From positions 16,461 through 80,460 of the forward strand of contig JAFGWU010000097.1 in the NCBI GenBank assembly GCA_016936975.1: 64,000 bases of DNA, given 5' to 3'. This document shows, piece after piece, positions 46,261 to 54,990 of this stretch; the first letter of the stretch is position 1, and every line of letters starts with the position of its first letter. A program made the translations under genes and the position numbers. This DNA comes from Bacteroidales bacterium. GTDB lineage: Bacteria; Bacteroidota; Bacteroidia; Bacteroidales; GCA-2748055. The notes under the pieces are model-generated. The model did not search any database, had not been told where the DNA came from, and saw only the letters and a list, made by a program, of their open reading frames with translations.

Positions 46261-47250
46261 TTATATATCTGCAGCCACAAAGAACGCAATGAACTTCTCT
46301 TTCCGGTTGTAGAAATTGTTGCTGAGGCTTCTCCCGTTATAGTAGTTGAATCCGATATTCAACCGTTTTTTGAACCGGTCCTGGGGAATGATGTAACCTG
46401 CCTTGAAAGATAGGTTCGGTGACCAGGCGTTGAGTTGGTAAGCGCTGACATTTAGGGCCCCGAATATCCCGCCAAGATGACGGTTACCGAAATAGTATTC
46501 CAGTTCCGTTCCGCCCTGCAGGTTGAGGTAGGCACTCCGGTGTGGTTTATTCTGACGGGTTCCCATGAAGTCCACGCCGGGCAGGAAAAATCCGAAATCA
46601 CCATAGACCGCCAGAATATCCCATTGCGGATTTTTTAGAAACCAGAGCGGTCTCACTGCGGCGGACAGGATGAAGGCATCCCTTACAGGGAGCTGAGTGG
46701 TGTTCACATCATAGTCCACCGGGGAGATAACCTTTCCGGTTGGTAACTCATCCCCCACATGGGTACAGATATGGTGTTTTGAAAAGCGAAGGCTGACCCA
46801 TTCTGCAGGCCTCCCGGCGATGGCAAAATAGTAGATCCCGTCGGTACCGATCAGGTCGTGATTCCCAAACCGCATCATTACCGGGATAATCATGCCCAGA
46901 TCCGCCTCAACACCCAGTTTTGGGTTGCCGGCAGGTGAGAATTTGAACAGGGAAAACCGCACACCGGGCGTGATAACCAGCTTGCCCCGGTAATCTCCGC
47001 CGCTGTTTATCTCATCCTCTATGTCAAAATCGCTGTAAAGCATCTTCTGGGAAGAGACTTCAAACCGTATACCCAACGGATCAGCCAGGTAGGTTGGATA
47101 GAAAAGATCGGTTCCGACCAGTCTCAGGTTCCAGTCCCTTATCGGGATCCGGTATGGTTCACGATCATGGTTATTCTGTGCCTGCAGGATCGTGCTGAAC
47201 AGAATCATCAGCAGGATTTCTGTCTTTCTGATATAATTGATTGGGTTCAT
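46261..47250 (-). CDS. Outer membrane protein, DUF1207-like
   Basis: The signal peptide ends at TILQAQ (about residue 25) and is followed by a 300-residue beta-rich protein. Early IFYPTYLADP-like text (LFYPTYLADPLGIRFEV), LGVEADLGM and a C-terminal GRSLSNNFYNRKEKFIAFF resemble the DUF1207 family of predicted outer-membrane proteins. That assignment is from memory of the pattern and is moderate. It is convergent with the MFS gene (20-bp gap) and downstream of the kelch lipoprotein gene. Confidence 0.65.
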   Translation of the reverse strand: MNPINYIRKTEILLMILFSTILQAQNNHDREPYRIPIRDWNLRLVGTDLFYPTYLADPLGIRFEVSSQKMLYSDFDIEDEINSGGDYRGKLVITPGVRFSLFKFSPAGNPKLGVEADLGMIIPVMMRFGNHDLIGTDGIYYFAIAGRPAEWVSLRFSKHHICTHVGDELPTGKVISPVDYDVNTTQLPVRDAFILSAAVRPLWFLKNPQWDILAVYGDFGFFLPGVDFMGTRQNKPHRSAYLNLQGGTELEYYFGNRHLGGIFGALNVSAYQLNAWSPNLSFKAGYIIPQDRFKKRLNIGFNYYNGRSLSNNFYNRKEKFIAFFVAADI

Positions 47251-47263
47251 CCTGTACGAAATT

Positions 47264-48433
47264 TTAATTTATGATTTCACCAGCCCATACATCATTGGAT
47301 TGTCCGTGCCTGCTGGTCATGCCTCCCATTATCCAAACCCTGTCATTGAAAACAACCATCGAGTAACCGTGACGGGCATCAAAGGCGTCGCCGTCCGAGT
47401 CAACGACCCAGCTTCCGGTTTCACTGATTTTCCATATCGGGAACTGGTAAGGTTCCGTGAAGTGGTAATGAACGCTTGAATTCGTTTTTCCAGGCAGAAA
47501 CCAGAGTTCATCCCTGTAGAAAACCATCTGGTGATCTGACCGCCAGAGGTATCCGCTTTCCAGTGTGGTATCCAGTTCCAACGTCCAGTTGGTCCCGTTA
47601 TCCGTGCTCCATACCCCCTGCCATCCGGTTATGGGATGGGATGCATTGAGTGGCGGTTCGAATACCACCCCGTGTGTTCCCCCCTGAACGTAGATTCTGT
47701 CGGTTTCAGGATCAACCGCAGCGGCATGCTCGGCCCTGATTCCATAGTCGTTGTTGGCCAGGCTGTCCCATGATATGCCGTCGGCGGATCGCCATACATC
47801 ATTGTAATATTTCATCGCATACCTGCCGCTGAGTTCTTCCTGCATGGTGTACCCTCCGATGAGGTATATATAATTGGTGTCGTTGTGACGGGCGGTTACA
47901 CAACTGTGATTCATTCGCGGGAACCAGTCGCTGATATAGATCGAGTCGCCGACCGGATAGATACGGGATTTTATTCTGGTCCACACTTTCCCGTCCGTGC
48001 TTTTCCATACATCATTGCTGTATTGCCGGTAACCGGTCTCTTCGTCCACTTCAAATCCCCCAATCACATAGATGGCTTCTCCCGAACCATTGTCAAATAC
48101 CACGGCGCTGTGCCCGCGGCGTCCGTGCCACGGGGCCCGCTCCGTCTCAAGAATCCATGAATCACCGTCTGCGGAGCTCCAGACATCCTCGAAATAGGTG
48201 TCTCCTTTTACCTGTCCGGGATTATACCCTCCAAGAACCCAGATCCTGTTGTTGAAAACAACCGATGCATGGTCGTACCGTTTGGGCCAGTCAGCGCCGG
48301 AAGTGACCTTCACCCAGGTGAAGGCCCCATCATACAGGGGGAGCTCATATGCTTCGTAGGATTCAAATTCACAGCCCGTTAAAAGGATCAGAAACAGAAA
48401 CGGCAAAAGCGTTTTATAGTATCTCATAGACAT
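47264..48433 (-). CDS. Kelch-type beta-propeller lipoprotein
   Basis: The lipoprotein signal has its Cys at about residue 21 (FLILLTGC). Repeats of the pattern RYDHASVVFNNRIWVLGGYN, GRRGHSAVVFDNGSGEAIYVIGG, FPRMNHSCVTARHNDTNYIYLIGG, IRAEHAAAVDPETDRIYVQGG and DARHGYSMVVFNDRVWIMGG follow, each with a W-S/T-x-DG blade (SSADGDSW, KSTDGKVW, RSADGISW). Six blades are countable, making a kelch propeller. The length is 389 residues. Function is unknown; such propellers bind proteins or sugars, and some are sialate epimerases (NanM), but no catalytic evidence was seen. It shares a strand with the outer-membrane gene, 13 bp apart. Confidence 0.85.
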   Translation of the reverse strand: MSMRYYKTLLPFLFLILLTGCEFESYEAYELPLYDGAFTWVKVTSGADWPKRYDHASVVFNNRIWVLGGYNPGQVKGDTYFEDVWSSADGDSWILETERAPWHGRRGHSAVVFDNGSGEAIYVIGGFEVDEETGYRQYSNDVWKSTDGKVWTRIKSRIYPVGDSIYISDWFPRMNHSCVTARHNDTNYIYLIGGYTMQEELSGRYAMKYYNDVWRSADGISWDSLANNDYGIRAEHAAAVDPETDRIYVQGGTHGVVFEPPLNASHPITGWQGVWSTDNGTNWTLELDTTLESGYLWRSDHQMVFYRDELWFLPGKTNSSVHYHFTEPYQFPIWKISETGSWVVDSDGDAFDARHGYSMVVFNDRVWIMGGMTSRHGQSNDVWAGEIIN

Positions 48434-48585
48434 GGATATTAATATAATTTACTGAACGGTGTTTCCCGGGTTATACCTGAAACGGGAGATCGGTAGGATT
48501 AATAATAATCCGGACCAGATAAGAAAGGCAAACTTCATTCAGTGCATTGTTTAAGTTTATTATCAGGAATATGTTGAGGTTTAGA

Positions 48586-49782
48586 TCAGCATCCTCCCCG
48601 AACGGTAACCACTTCACGCTTAACAGGTGCCATGCGCTGCTTAAGCGTTTGTTCCATTTCGGTCATGTGACGTGCTGCCTGGATTCTGAAATTATAAAGG
48701 TTAAACAGATCTTTGTGTGAACCGGGAGCGGGTTCCTCGGATTCAAAGAACAATTTCCTGAATTCATCTGCCGATTCGCTAAGGATCATATTATCTGAAT
48801 TCCCCGCGAATTTGGCTTTCAGACAGGCCATTCTGACCAGGGTGTCACTATCGGCATAGAAAATATTAGTGCGGATTTTCTGGTTGAAGATGGGAATATT
48901 CTGCCTGTCAAGCAGCCGGTCAAAAGGAATGTTGATGGCCAGCGGGAGGTGCCATTCATTATATTCCTCCGGGGTTCGGACATCAATTATATTCAACTCG
49001 TAAAAATTGTTTACGATATCGTTGGCCAACCGGTCGGCGGAGATCTCTTTGAAAACACATGTTTTCTGTCTTTCAGCCTGACTGATCCGCATCTGGATAA
49101 AATCCTTCTTTCCGGGGAGGAAAGCCACGATGGCCAGTACAAGGAATAAGGCGGCAACAGCGAAAGCATATTGTTTCCGGGTGGACGGGGTAAGTTCCGG
49201 TTTTCTTTTGTTAACCCTGTTTTCTATAAACCATGTTCCTGTAAAAGCAGCAACAGCTACAACTGCGAGGATGGTACCGAAAAGGATATCACTCATTCCC
49301 AGATATTCGGAGAGCTTCATCTGGCCCAGGTTGTTGGCCATATATAAATTTTCCAGGTGGGGAAAGGTTTCTATAAAAGCGAAAACGCCAAGGAAAATAC
49401 CGGCGGCAAAAGCCAGGGCATCGAGTTTGCCGATGGCAAGAGCACAAACGCTTGTTCCGGGGCAGAATCCACCTATGATGAATCCGGCGCCCATGATGGC
49501 CCCTCCGACCAGGGCCGATTTTATGAATGCAGGATTGATATAGATGACCTGTGTGTCGAGCAGTCCGTAATGTCCCAGAAGGAGCACGCCGGCCATGGCA
49601 GTGATGCCAGCAGTAAAAAAAACACGCAGAACGGTGAAGTCGTAACCGTAGAAAAGGCCGACCAGTTTTTTCGTGGAAGAGAATCCGGCCTGCTCAAGAA
49701 CGAAGCCAAATCCAACACCGATGGCCAGGGCGATGACGAGGCCAAATTCTTCACTGATAAGATAAGGGGCTAAAGGTCCCAT
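48586..49782 (-). CDS. YeeE/YedE sulfur transporter fused to a rhodanese-like domain
   Basis: The N-terminal part (about residues 1-200) is a YeeE/YedE membrane domain with GGFCPGTSVCALA, the Cys-bearing motif used for thiosulfate passage in TsuA-type channels. A further helix is at about 208-226. After it a rhodanese-like domain (about 255-345, IIDVRTPEEYNEWHLPLAINIPF) follows, but where active rhodaneses have YC-x4-R it reads YADSDTLVRMA, so the catalytic Cys is replaced by Ala. The protein ends in VTVRGGC. The length is 398 residues. It is the last gene of the octaheme cytochrome operon, 7 bp after the small YeeE gene. Confidence 0.85.
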   Translation of the reverse strand: MGPLAPYLISEEFGLVIALAIGVGFGFVLEQAGFSSTKKLVGLFYGYDFTVLRVFFTAGITAMAGVLLLGHYGLLDTQVIYINPAFIKSALVGGAIMGAGFIIGGFCPGTSVCALAIGKLDALAFAAGIFLGVFAFIETFPHLENLYMANNLGQMKLSEYLGMSDILFGTILAVVAVAAFTGTWFIENRVNKRKPELTPSTRKQYAFAVAALFLVLAIVAFLPGKKDFIQMRISQAERQKTCVFKEISADRLANDIVNNFYELNIIDVRTPEEYNEWHLPLAINIPFDRLLDRQNIPIFNQKIRTNIFYADSDTLVRMACLKAKFAGNSDNMILSESADEFRKLFFESEEPAPGSHKDLFNLYNFRIQAARHMTEMEQTLKQRMAPVKREVVTVRGGC

Positions 49783-49789
49783 GGCAGAT

Positions 49790-50314
49790 TTATTTTAACC
49801 AGAGTTTTCTGAAAAACCAGGCCAGTGCATAACCGGCACCAAAGATGGCCATCATCGTAAGGATTCCTCCCAGAGAGAGAACCGCCATTCCGCTGAGGGC
49901 TGCACCACTGGTACAACCCCTTCCCAGTTGGGAGCCGAAGCCGAACAGGGCCCCTCCGATAATCGCGCCGACCACCCTGAGGGTATTGGTCACCCTTGGG
50001 CCTTTTTCCAGTTTCAATCCGACACGGTTACCCAGAACCCCCGAAAAGAATGCCCCGAAGATAACACCAACTACCTCGAAGATCAGGAAATTTTTCCAGG
50101 GTCCTTCAGGATTGGTTTGGTCGAAATCCTGGTAAAAAGCCGTACTGGATGCATGCTCGGGGGCAATGGATTTTACTACGGCAATGATGACATTCTTAAA
50201 GGCCCCGCTGGCTCCAAGTCCCCTTCCCGTAACATAGATGGTTAACAGCAAAACCAGACCGAGCAGAAAGCCGGCCAGGTAAGGATTCATGTATGGTTTT
50301 GGTTGCATAATCAA
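49790..50314 (-). CDS. YeeE/YedE sulfur transporter subunit
   Basis: This is a 174-residue membrane protein with about five hydrophobic segments and the motif LGRGCTSGAALSGMAVLS, the conserved Cys loop of the YeeE/YedE (sulphur transport) family. With the next gene it makes the two halves of what is a single longer channel in other bacteria. It is placed after the cytochrome b gene and probably moves thiosulfate or another sulfur anion formed by the octaheme cytochrome. Confidence 0.87.
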   Translation of the reverse strand: MIMQPKPYMNPYLAGFLLGLVLLLTIYVTGRGLGASGAFKNVIIAVVKSIAPEHASSTAFYQDFDQTNPEGPWKNFLIFEVVGVIFGAFFSGVLGNRVGLKLEKGPRVTNTLRVVGAIIGGALFGFGSQLGRGCTSGAALSGMAVLSLGGILTMMAIFGAGYALAWFFRKLWLK

Positions 50315-50361
50315 ATGATAGTTTGGGTATATAATTGTTATCTGGTTTATGCGGTGGACAA

Positions 50362-51045
50362 TCAGGATTCCCCGGTCAGGGATTTATTTTCCCTGGGCTC
50401 TTCTTCCTCTTCCTCCTCAAGGTCATATCCTGTTATCATCGCCTGGATATTGGAGGTTGGCGTACGACCTGTTGTGGTCATGTACACATGTACCAACAGG
50501 AAGACAATCAGCAGGAAAGCGCTGAGTGTATGCCAGAACGCCACTGATTTAAGCGGTATGCTGCTGATCACAATAATGTCGTTCCTGTCGATTATTTTGT
50601 GGAACATGTAAATGATTCCGGAAATGACCGTGATCGGAACGAGCACCAGCTTGAATCCCAGGTAAGTGATCCGCTGTAGGGGATTGAGCTTCTGCAGCCC
50701 TGTTTTTTTTGTGGGATGAGGTTCTCCCCGGAACATGCCAATCATGTAGAACCTGATCTGGGCAGCCAGTTTTTTCGTGGTAGGTATGTACTGACGCCAT
50801 TCGCCGGTAACCACATGCCAGAAAATGGCAAATATGATCAGTCCGATCAGCATCCAGGAGGCGACGCGGTGAAACCGGGCAGCATGTTCGAATCCAAGAA
50901 CCTTATAGGATCCGTGCACCTCGAATCCTGTAAAGGCCAGGAAAATGATCAGCCCTGCCTGTGACCAGTGCCAGAATCGTTCGAATGCCTTGTATACATA
51001 TACTTTTTTCATGGAGATGCTAAGTGTCGGTTCTTTATGTGTCAT
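50362..51045 (-). CDS. Membrane cytochrome b (Ni/Fe-hydrogenase/thiosulfate reductase cyt b type)
   Basis: This is a 227-residue protein with four transmembrane helices and candidate heme-ligand histidines in each (RFWHWSQAGLI, HRVASWMLIG, FWHVVTGEW, FWHTLSAFLL, VHVYMTT). It belongs to the cytochrome b561/di-heme b family that connects the quinone pool to periplasmic reductases. It overlaps the octaheme cytochrome gene by four bases, so it most likely feeds electrons to it. The acidic tail (EEEEEEEPRENK) is odd but has no known role. Confidence 0.88.
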   Translation of the reverse strand: MTHKEPTLSISMKKVYVYKAFERFWHWSQAGLIIFLAFTGFEVHGSYKVLGFEHAARFHRVASWMLIGLIIFAIFWHVVTGEWRQYIPTTKKLAAQIRFYMIGMFRGEPHPTKKTGLQKLNPLQRITYLGFKLVLVPITVISGIIYMFHKIIDRNDIIVISSIPLKSVAFWHTLSAFLLIVFLLVHVYMTTTGRTPTSNIQAMITGYDLEEEEEEEPRENKSLTGES

Positions 51046-52613
51046 TCAACATTTTTTCTTCTTCCGGAAGCGGTCACAATGCGCAAAATGGCATGAAAAA
51101 GAACACCTCCCAAGGTAAGCAGGATCAGTAAGGCACCGGATGTATCCAGTAATTTTATGTGATCACGCCCCGGCAGATAAAATCCGGTCAGTTTTTCCAG
51201 GCGCCCTCCACGACGGGTATGGCATTCGGCACATCCTACAGACTGGTCCTTCGGGGAAACCATGTGATTGATGGGCCAGTACATGACGGTTTCCACAAAA
51301 TCGTAATGGCCGCTGAACGGAAGCCCCACCCTTTTCATACCGGCTGCTGAGGCCGTATTCCAGTCAAAGTCCTTCCAGTAGGCACTGTCCCCTTTGTTCA
51401 ATGAGAAAAGTTTGGGTTGGATCAGGGTCTTATATTTTGTATCGTAGATCTGGTCGCCTATATTGATCTTGACGGGGGTGATTTTTGATTCCCCGTCTTC
51501 GTGGGAACCAAATAAAGTATTCATTTTAACAGGGACCTCCCGGATGGTGTCACCGATCAGATAGTGATCGGCAGTTCCGTTAAACCAGATGTAATCCGGT
51601 TTAATATCTCTGGCCCAGCGAAAGGTTCCTTTTATCGATTGGTATTCAATGGAACTGTCGCTGTTGAATTCCTTGTAGGGCTCCCCGTTGCGCAATTTTC
51701 CGGCATCCGACCATATCCACTCCATCTTCGTGGGATTCTCTTTTGCATAGGTAGGAATGTGACAGGTCTGACAGGATACCCTGGCATTATGCCTGTTGAT
51801 CAGGTCATCAAAGTGGGGTGTGCCGGTGTGGCAATCTTCGCAGGTTGCCCGGTTGAAGTTATTCGATGACACCGAGTAGAGCCTTCCTTTGATCTGGTGA
51901 TTTTCTGCCGTATGACAGGCCACGCAGGACATGTTCATGCCATTGGAGGCCATGTGCACATCTACGGTGCGGTCACAGGAAAGTTGGGCATCCTCCAGAT
52001 CTCCGTGCTTTACATTATTGCCCCCGCCACTGTAAAAATGACAGCTACCGCAGTTTATCCGCTGCGGATTACCAACACTCTGAGCTACCCGTGTAAGATT
52101 GACGTTCCGGTCGGGATAACCGGCCATCGAGGAGCCTTTCAGATACTCCTCACTGTTGTCATGGCATACCATGCAATCTACATTCCTGGCATTCCTGAAA
52201 TCGAACAGGTCATCGGTCATACCAAAACCGATATGACAGGCTGCACAGGCCAGCTCATTGGATTGAGCGCCCAGGCAGTAGTTGTTCAGGACATTTTTTT
52301 TACCGGCAGATACAACCCCCCTGCCTTCAACATAGGAAACCCGCTCCCAGTTCCAGTGCGCGGAGTTCATAATCTCCTTGTGTCTCTCTGTGTGACATTC
52401 GTTGCAGGTTCCCGTAACCTCCTGGGGAGAGGAGAATTCTTTCTGCAGCTCTGCCAGTTTGCTGTGATCGACGGAAGAAACAGGCGTAAAAGTATACTCC
52501 TGTTTCAGTTTTTCCAATTTCAGGTTGTAGTATTCCTTCCCATTACTGAACACCCGGATGATTAAAAGTATGGCCACCACAAAGAGAATAATGCTTAAAA
52601 TTGTTTTTGCCAT
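51042..52613 (-). CDS. Octaheme c-type cytochrome, tetrathionate reductase (OTR) family
   Basis: Eight CxxCH sites occur at C70, C123, C147, C188, C230, C258, C281 and C461. An N-terminal helix (4-22) and a C-terminal helix (489-511) would anchor it in the membrane, with the heme part in the periplasm. KKNVLNNYCLGAQSNE just before the second heme, carrying Cys113, resembles the active-site Cys region of Shewanella OTR. OTR reduces tetrathionate and can also reduce nitrite and hydroxylamine. With cytochrome b and two YeeE/YedE channels downstream, sulfur compound respiration is the best reading. The length is 523 residues. Confidence 0.9.
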   Translation of the reverse strand: MAKTILSIILFVVAILLIIRVFSNGKEYYNLKLEKLKQEYTFTPVSSVDHSKLAELQKEFSSPQEVTGTCNECHTERHKEIMNSAHWNWERVSYVEGRGVVSAGKKNVLNNYCLGAQSNELACAACHIGFGMTDDLFDFRNARNVDCMVCHDNSEEYLKGSSMAGYPDRNVNLTRVAQSVGNPQRINCGSCHFYSGGGNNVKHGDLEDAQLSCDRTVDVHMASNGMNMSCVACHTAENHQIKGRLYSVSSNNFNRATCEDCHTGTPHFDDLINRHNARVSCQTCHIPTYAKENPTKMEWIWSDAGKLRNGEPYKEFNSDSSIEYQSIKGTFRWARDIKPDYIWFNGTADHYLIGDTIREVPVKMNTLFGSHEDGESKITPVKINIGDQIYDTKYKTLIQPKLFSLNKGDSAYWKDFDWNTASAAGMKRVGLPFSGHYDFVETVMYWPINHMVSPKDQSVGCAECHTRRGGRLEKLTGFYLPGRDHIKLLDTSGALLILLTLGGVLFHAILRIVTASGRRKNVE

Positions 52614-52829
52614 TCCTGTTTATGAAATATTGGTTATTTCAATGCCCTGTTTAATCTTCCTTCGCGTTCTGTATCGGCAGACGGCAGGAAGTGATAAAAT
52701 TATCTTTATCGGGCTTTTCAACCCGGTTTCCCGGGGCTTGTTCCGAAAACATCGGTCCGGTGTCCCGGAGGTAAATTCCATTAATTAAGAACAGGTAAAG
52801 AGTCAAAATTCAATCTGACCTTTTTGTTG
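52614..52829 (-). other. Long untranslated leader of the octaheme operon
   Basis: About 210 bp lie between the predicted transcription start and the OTR ATG. I see no convincing ORF, riboswitch or hairpin of note in it. The remainder of the 823-bp gap to the GH30 gene (52860-53436) is AT-rich, with no gene recognised. Confidence 0.35.
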
Positions 52830-52859
52830 CAAATATAAATGGATTTTCATTTATGCAAA
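52830..52859 (-). promoter_or_regulatory. Promoter of the octaheme cytochrome operon
   Basis: On the minus strand TTTG (52859-52856), an 18-bp spacer and TATATTTG (52837-52830) match the Bacteroidota TTTG/TAnnTTTG consensus. Confidence 0.65.
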
Positions 52860-53365
52860 TGTGTTATAAAATCTACAATTAAAATGGAAGAAATATACTT
52901 GGTTTTATACCACACCATAAATTTATAATCTTTCTAAACAGAACCAGTGACTGACTTCTTTCTGATCCAGGCCCGGGATTAATTCGGAACATGGTCCATG
53001 AACCAGCAACCGAGACTATTTCAAAATTCGGCTGTCTTTTACTTCCCACCTGGTAGATATTCGCCTTCGTCCCTCAGAAGTAAAACCGTAAACCAGATAG
53101 TTGGTAAAAAACGGATAATTAAACTAAGGAAATAAGGAATTAAAGTCAGGAGATGAGAAGATAAATTAATGGGAATAAACCAAAGTGAAAAAACAGGGAC
53201 TGACAATAGCTGGAATACCGCTCACAATAAATCTGATCGTGATTACAAGAGAAAAATAACGCATTGCATAAAAAAGAACATTGCATGATGCCTGCCAGAG
53301 TGCCCGGCAGATTATAGATTGTTAAGGAAAAACAATTTTCCGTCCCTTCATTTTGATAAAGTCCT

Positions 53366-53373
53366 TATATTTG
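53366..53373 (+). promoter_or_regulatory. -7 element upstream of the GH30 gene
   Basis: TATATTTG fits TAnnTTTG, 63 bp before the ATG. No good TTTG is found at the expected distance upstream, so the element is incomplete. Confidence 0.4.
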
Positions 53374-53436
53374 AATTTACACCTTGCCGGACCATATTGC
53401 ACGCGTAAAACATAAAACCTTTAAATAAATCATAAT

Positions 53437-54915
53437 ATGAATCCTTCTGTTGTAATTAAACGCCTGTTTCTCCTGGTTCTGATCATTCAGATCACCGCAT
53501 GCAAACAGGCTGGTGAAACTGCAACCGGTTCGGGACCGGAAGCGTCCGTCCAATCCCCTGCCGTCTCCGCGGCCACTGTCTATATGACAGCGAAAGAGTC
53601 GGAAAACCGGCTCGCGGAAATCGGTAAAATTGAGTTTACACCATTTGATCAGCCCGATGAACACTTCCCGACCATCATCCTTGATCCCGGGAAAACGTTC
53701 CAGACTATTGTGGGATTCGGAGGCGCCCTGACCGATGCATCGGCAGAAACCCTGGCAAAACTGCCGGCGGAAAAAAGGGAGGAAATACTCACTGCTTACT
53801 TCGATAAGGATAAGGGAATAGGCTATAATCTTTGCCGCACCCATATCAACAGCTGTGACTTCTCTTCCGGATCCTACGCATATACCGAGGTGGACGGGGA
53901 TATCGGCCTGGAACACTTCTCCATCGAACACGATCTGAAATACCGAATCCCCCTGATAAAGGATGCCATGAAGCTTGCGGGAAAAGATTTCAAACTGTTT
54001 GCTTCCCCGTGGAGCCCCCCTGCATGGATGAAAACCAACAACCATATGCTCAGGGGCGGGAAGCTGAAACCGGAATACTACCAGGTATGGGCCGACTATT
54101 TTGTGAAGTTTATCCGGTCCTATGAAAAGGAGGGCATACCGGTGTGGGGTGTGACGGTGCAGAATGAGCCGATGGCCGTTCAAACGTGGGAGTCATGCAT
54201 TTATACTGCCGGTGAGGAGCGGGACTTTGTGAAGAATAACCTGGGTCCCACGCTGGTGGAAAATAATATGGAAGATGTGAAAGTGATCATCTGGGACCAT
54301 AATCGGGGGATCATGAACCAGCGGGCGGAAGTGGTCTATGACGATCCGGAAGCATCGAAATACGTTTGGGGAACAGGGTTCCACTGGTATACCGGCGACC
54401 ACTTCGAGAATGTGAAACTGCATGCGGAAGCCTTCCCCGATAAGAAACTGATATTTACCGAGGGTTGCGTTTACCCGTTCGACATGGAAAATATCTATTT
54501 ATGGCACTGGGGCGAACGGTATGCAGAATCCATCATCCACGACCTGAACAATTCCACCGTCGGATGGGTTGACTGGAACATTGTGCTGGATGAAACGGGT
54601 GGTCCGAACCATGTCTCCAATTTCTGCCTTGCCCCGGTGATAGGAGACACCCGTAAGGGAGAAGTGCATTACATGAACTCATACTATTACATGGGCCATT
54701 TCTCGAAATTCATCAGGTCCGGTGCAAAGCGGATCGTATGCGCATCCAATAACGACGATCTTCTGGCCACGGCATTCATCAATCCCGACGGGTCAATATC
54801 GACCGTGATCATGAACGCAACCGACAGGGATATGGAAACCCGGGTATGGATTGAAGGAAAGGCAGCCAATATGTTTCTTCCCGGTCATTCCATTGCCACG
54901 GTTGTTTTAAATTGA
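53437..54915 (+). CDS. GH30 family beta-glucanase/glucosylceramidase-like lipoprotein
   Basis: The lipobox is ITAC (Cys about residue 25). A GH30 TIM barrel plus beta-sandwich follows: FQTIVGFGGALTDASAETLAKL is the family opening, LFASPWSPPAWMKTN follows, acid/base E244 is in TVQNEPMA and nucleophile E342 in IFTEGC. The C-terminal beta part (about 420-492) closes the protein. The length is 492 residues. Bacterial GH30 enzymes of this type include endo- and exo-beta-1,6-glucanases. With the convergent GH16 enzyme this points to laminarin-like beta-1,3/1,6-glucan; the specificity is inferred. Confidence 0.92.
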   Translation: MNPSVVIKRLFLLVLIIQITACKQAGETATGSGPEASVQSPAVSAATVYMTAKESENRLAEIGKIEFTPFDQPDEHFPTIILDPGKTFQTIVGFGGALTDASAETLAKLPAEKREEILTAYFDKDKGIGYNLCRTHINSCDFSSGSYAYTEVDGDIGLEHFSIEHDLKYRIPLIKDAMKLAGKDFKLFASPWSPPAWMKTNNHMLRGGKLKPEYYQVWADYFVKFIRSYEKEGIPVWGVTVQNEPMAVQTWESCIYTAGEERDFVKNNLGPTLVENNMEDVKVIIWDHNRGIMNQRAEVVYDDPEASKYVWGTGFHWYTGDHFENVKLHAEAFPDKKLIFTEGCVYPFDMENIYLWHWGERYAESIIHDLNNSTVGWVDWNIVLDETGGPNHVSNFCLAPVIGDTRKGEVHYMNSYYYMGHFSKFIRSGAKRIVCASNNDDLLATAFINPDGSISTVIMNATDRDMETRVWIEGKAANMFLPGHSIATVVLN

Positions 54916-54990
54916 AAAGGAATTCTTTGAAAAGGCGTTCAACGCATACCATGCCTTCCTGAGGTACAGGGTATGGGTTCGGTGACATCC

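Noticed and set aside
51897..52565. A 222-residue plus-strand frame over the octaheme cytochrome
   Set aside because: Antisense to eight CxxCH motifs in frame; no family features of its own.
53377..54183. A 268-residue minus-strand frame over the GH30 gene
   Set aside because: Antisense to a gene with intact catalytic motifs; composition is shadow-like.
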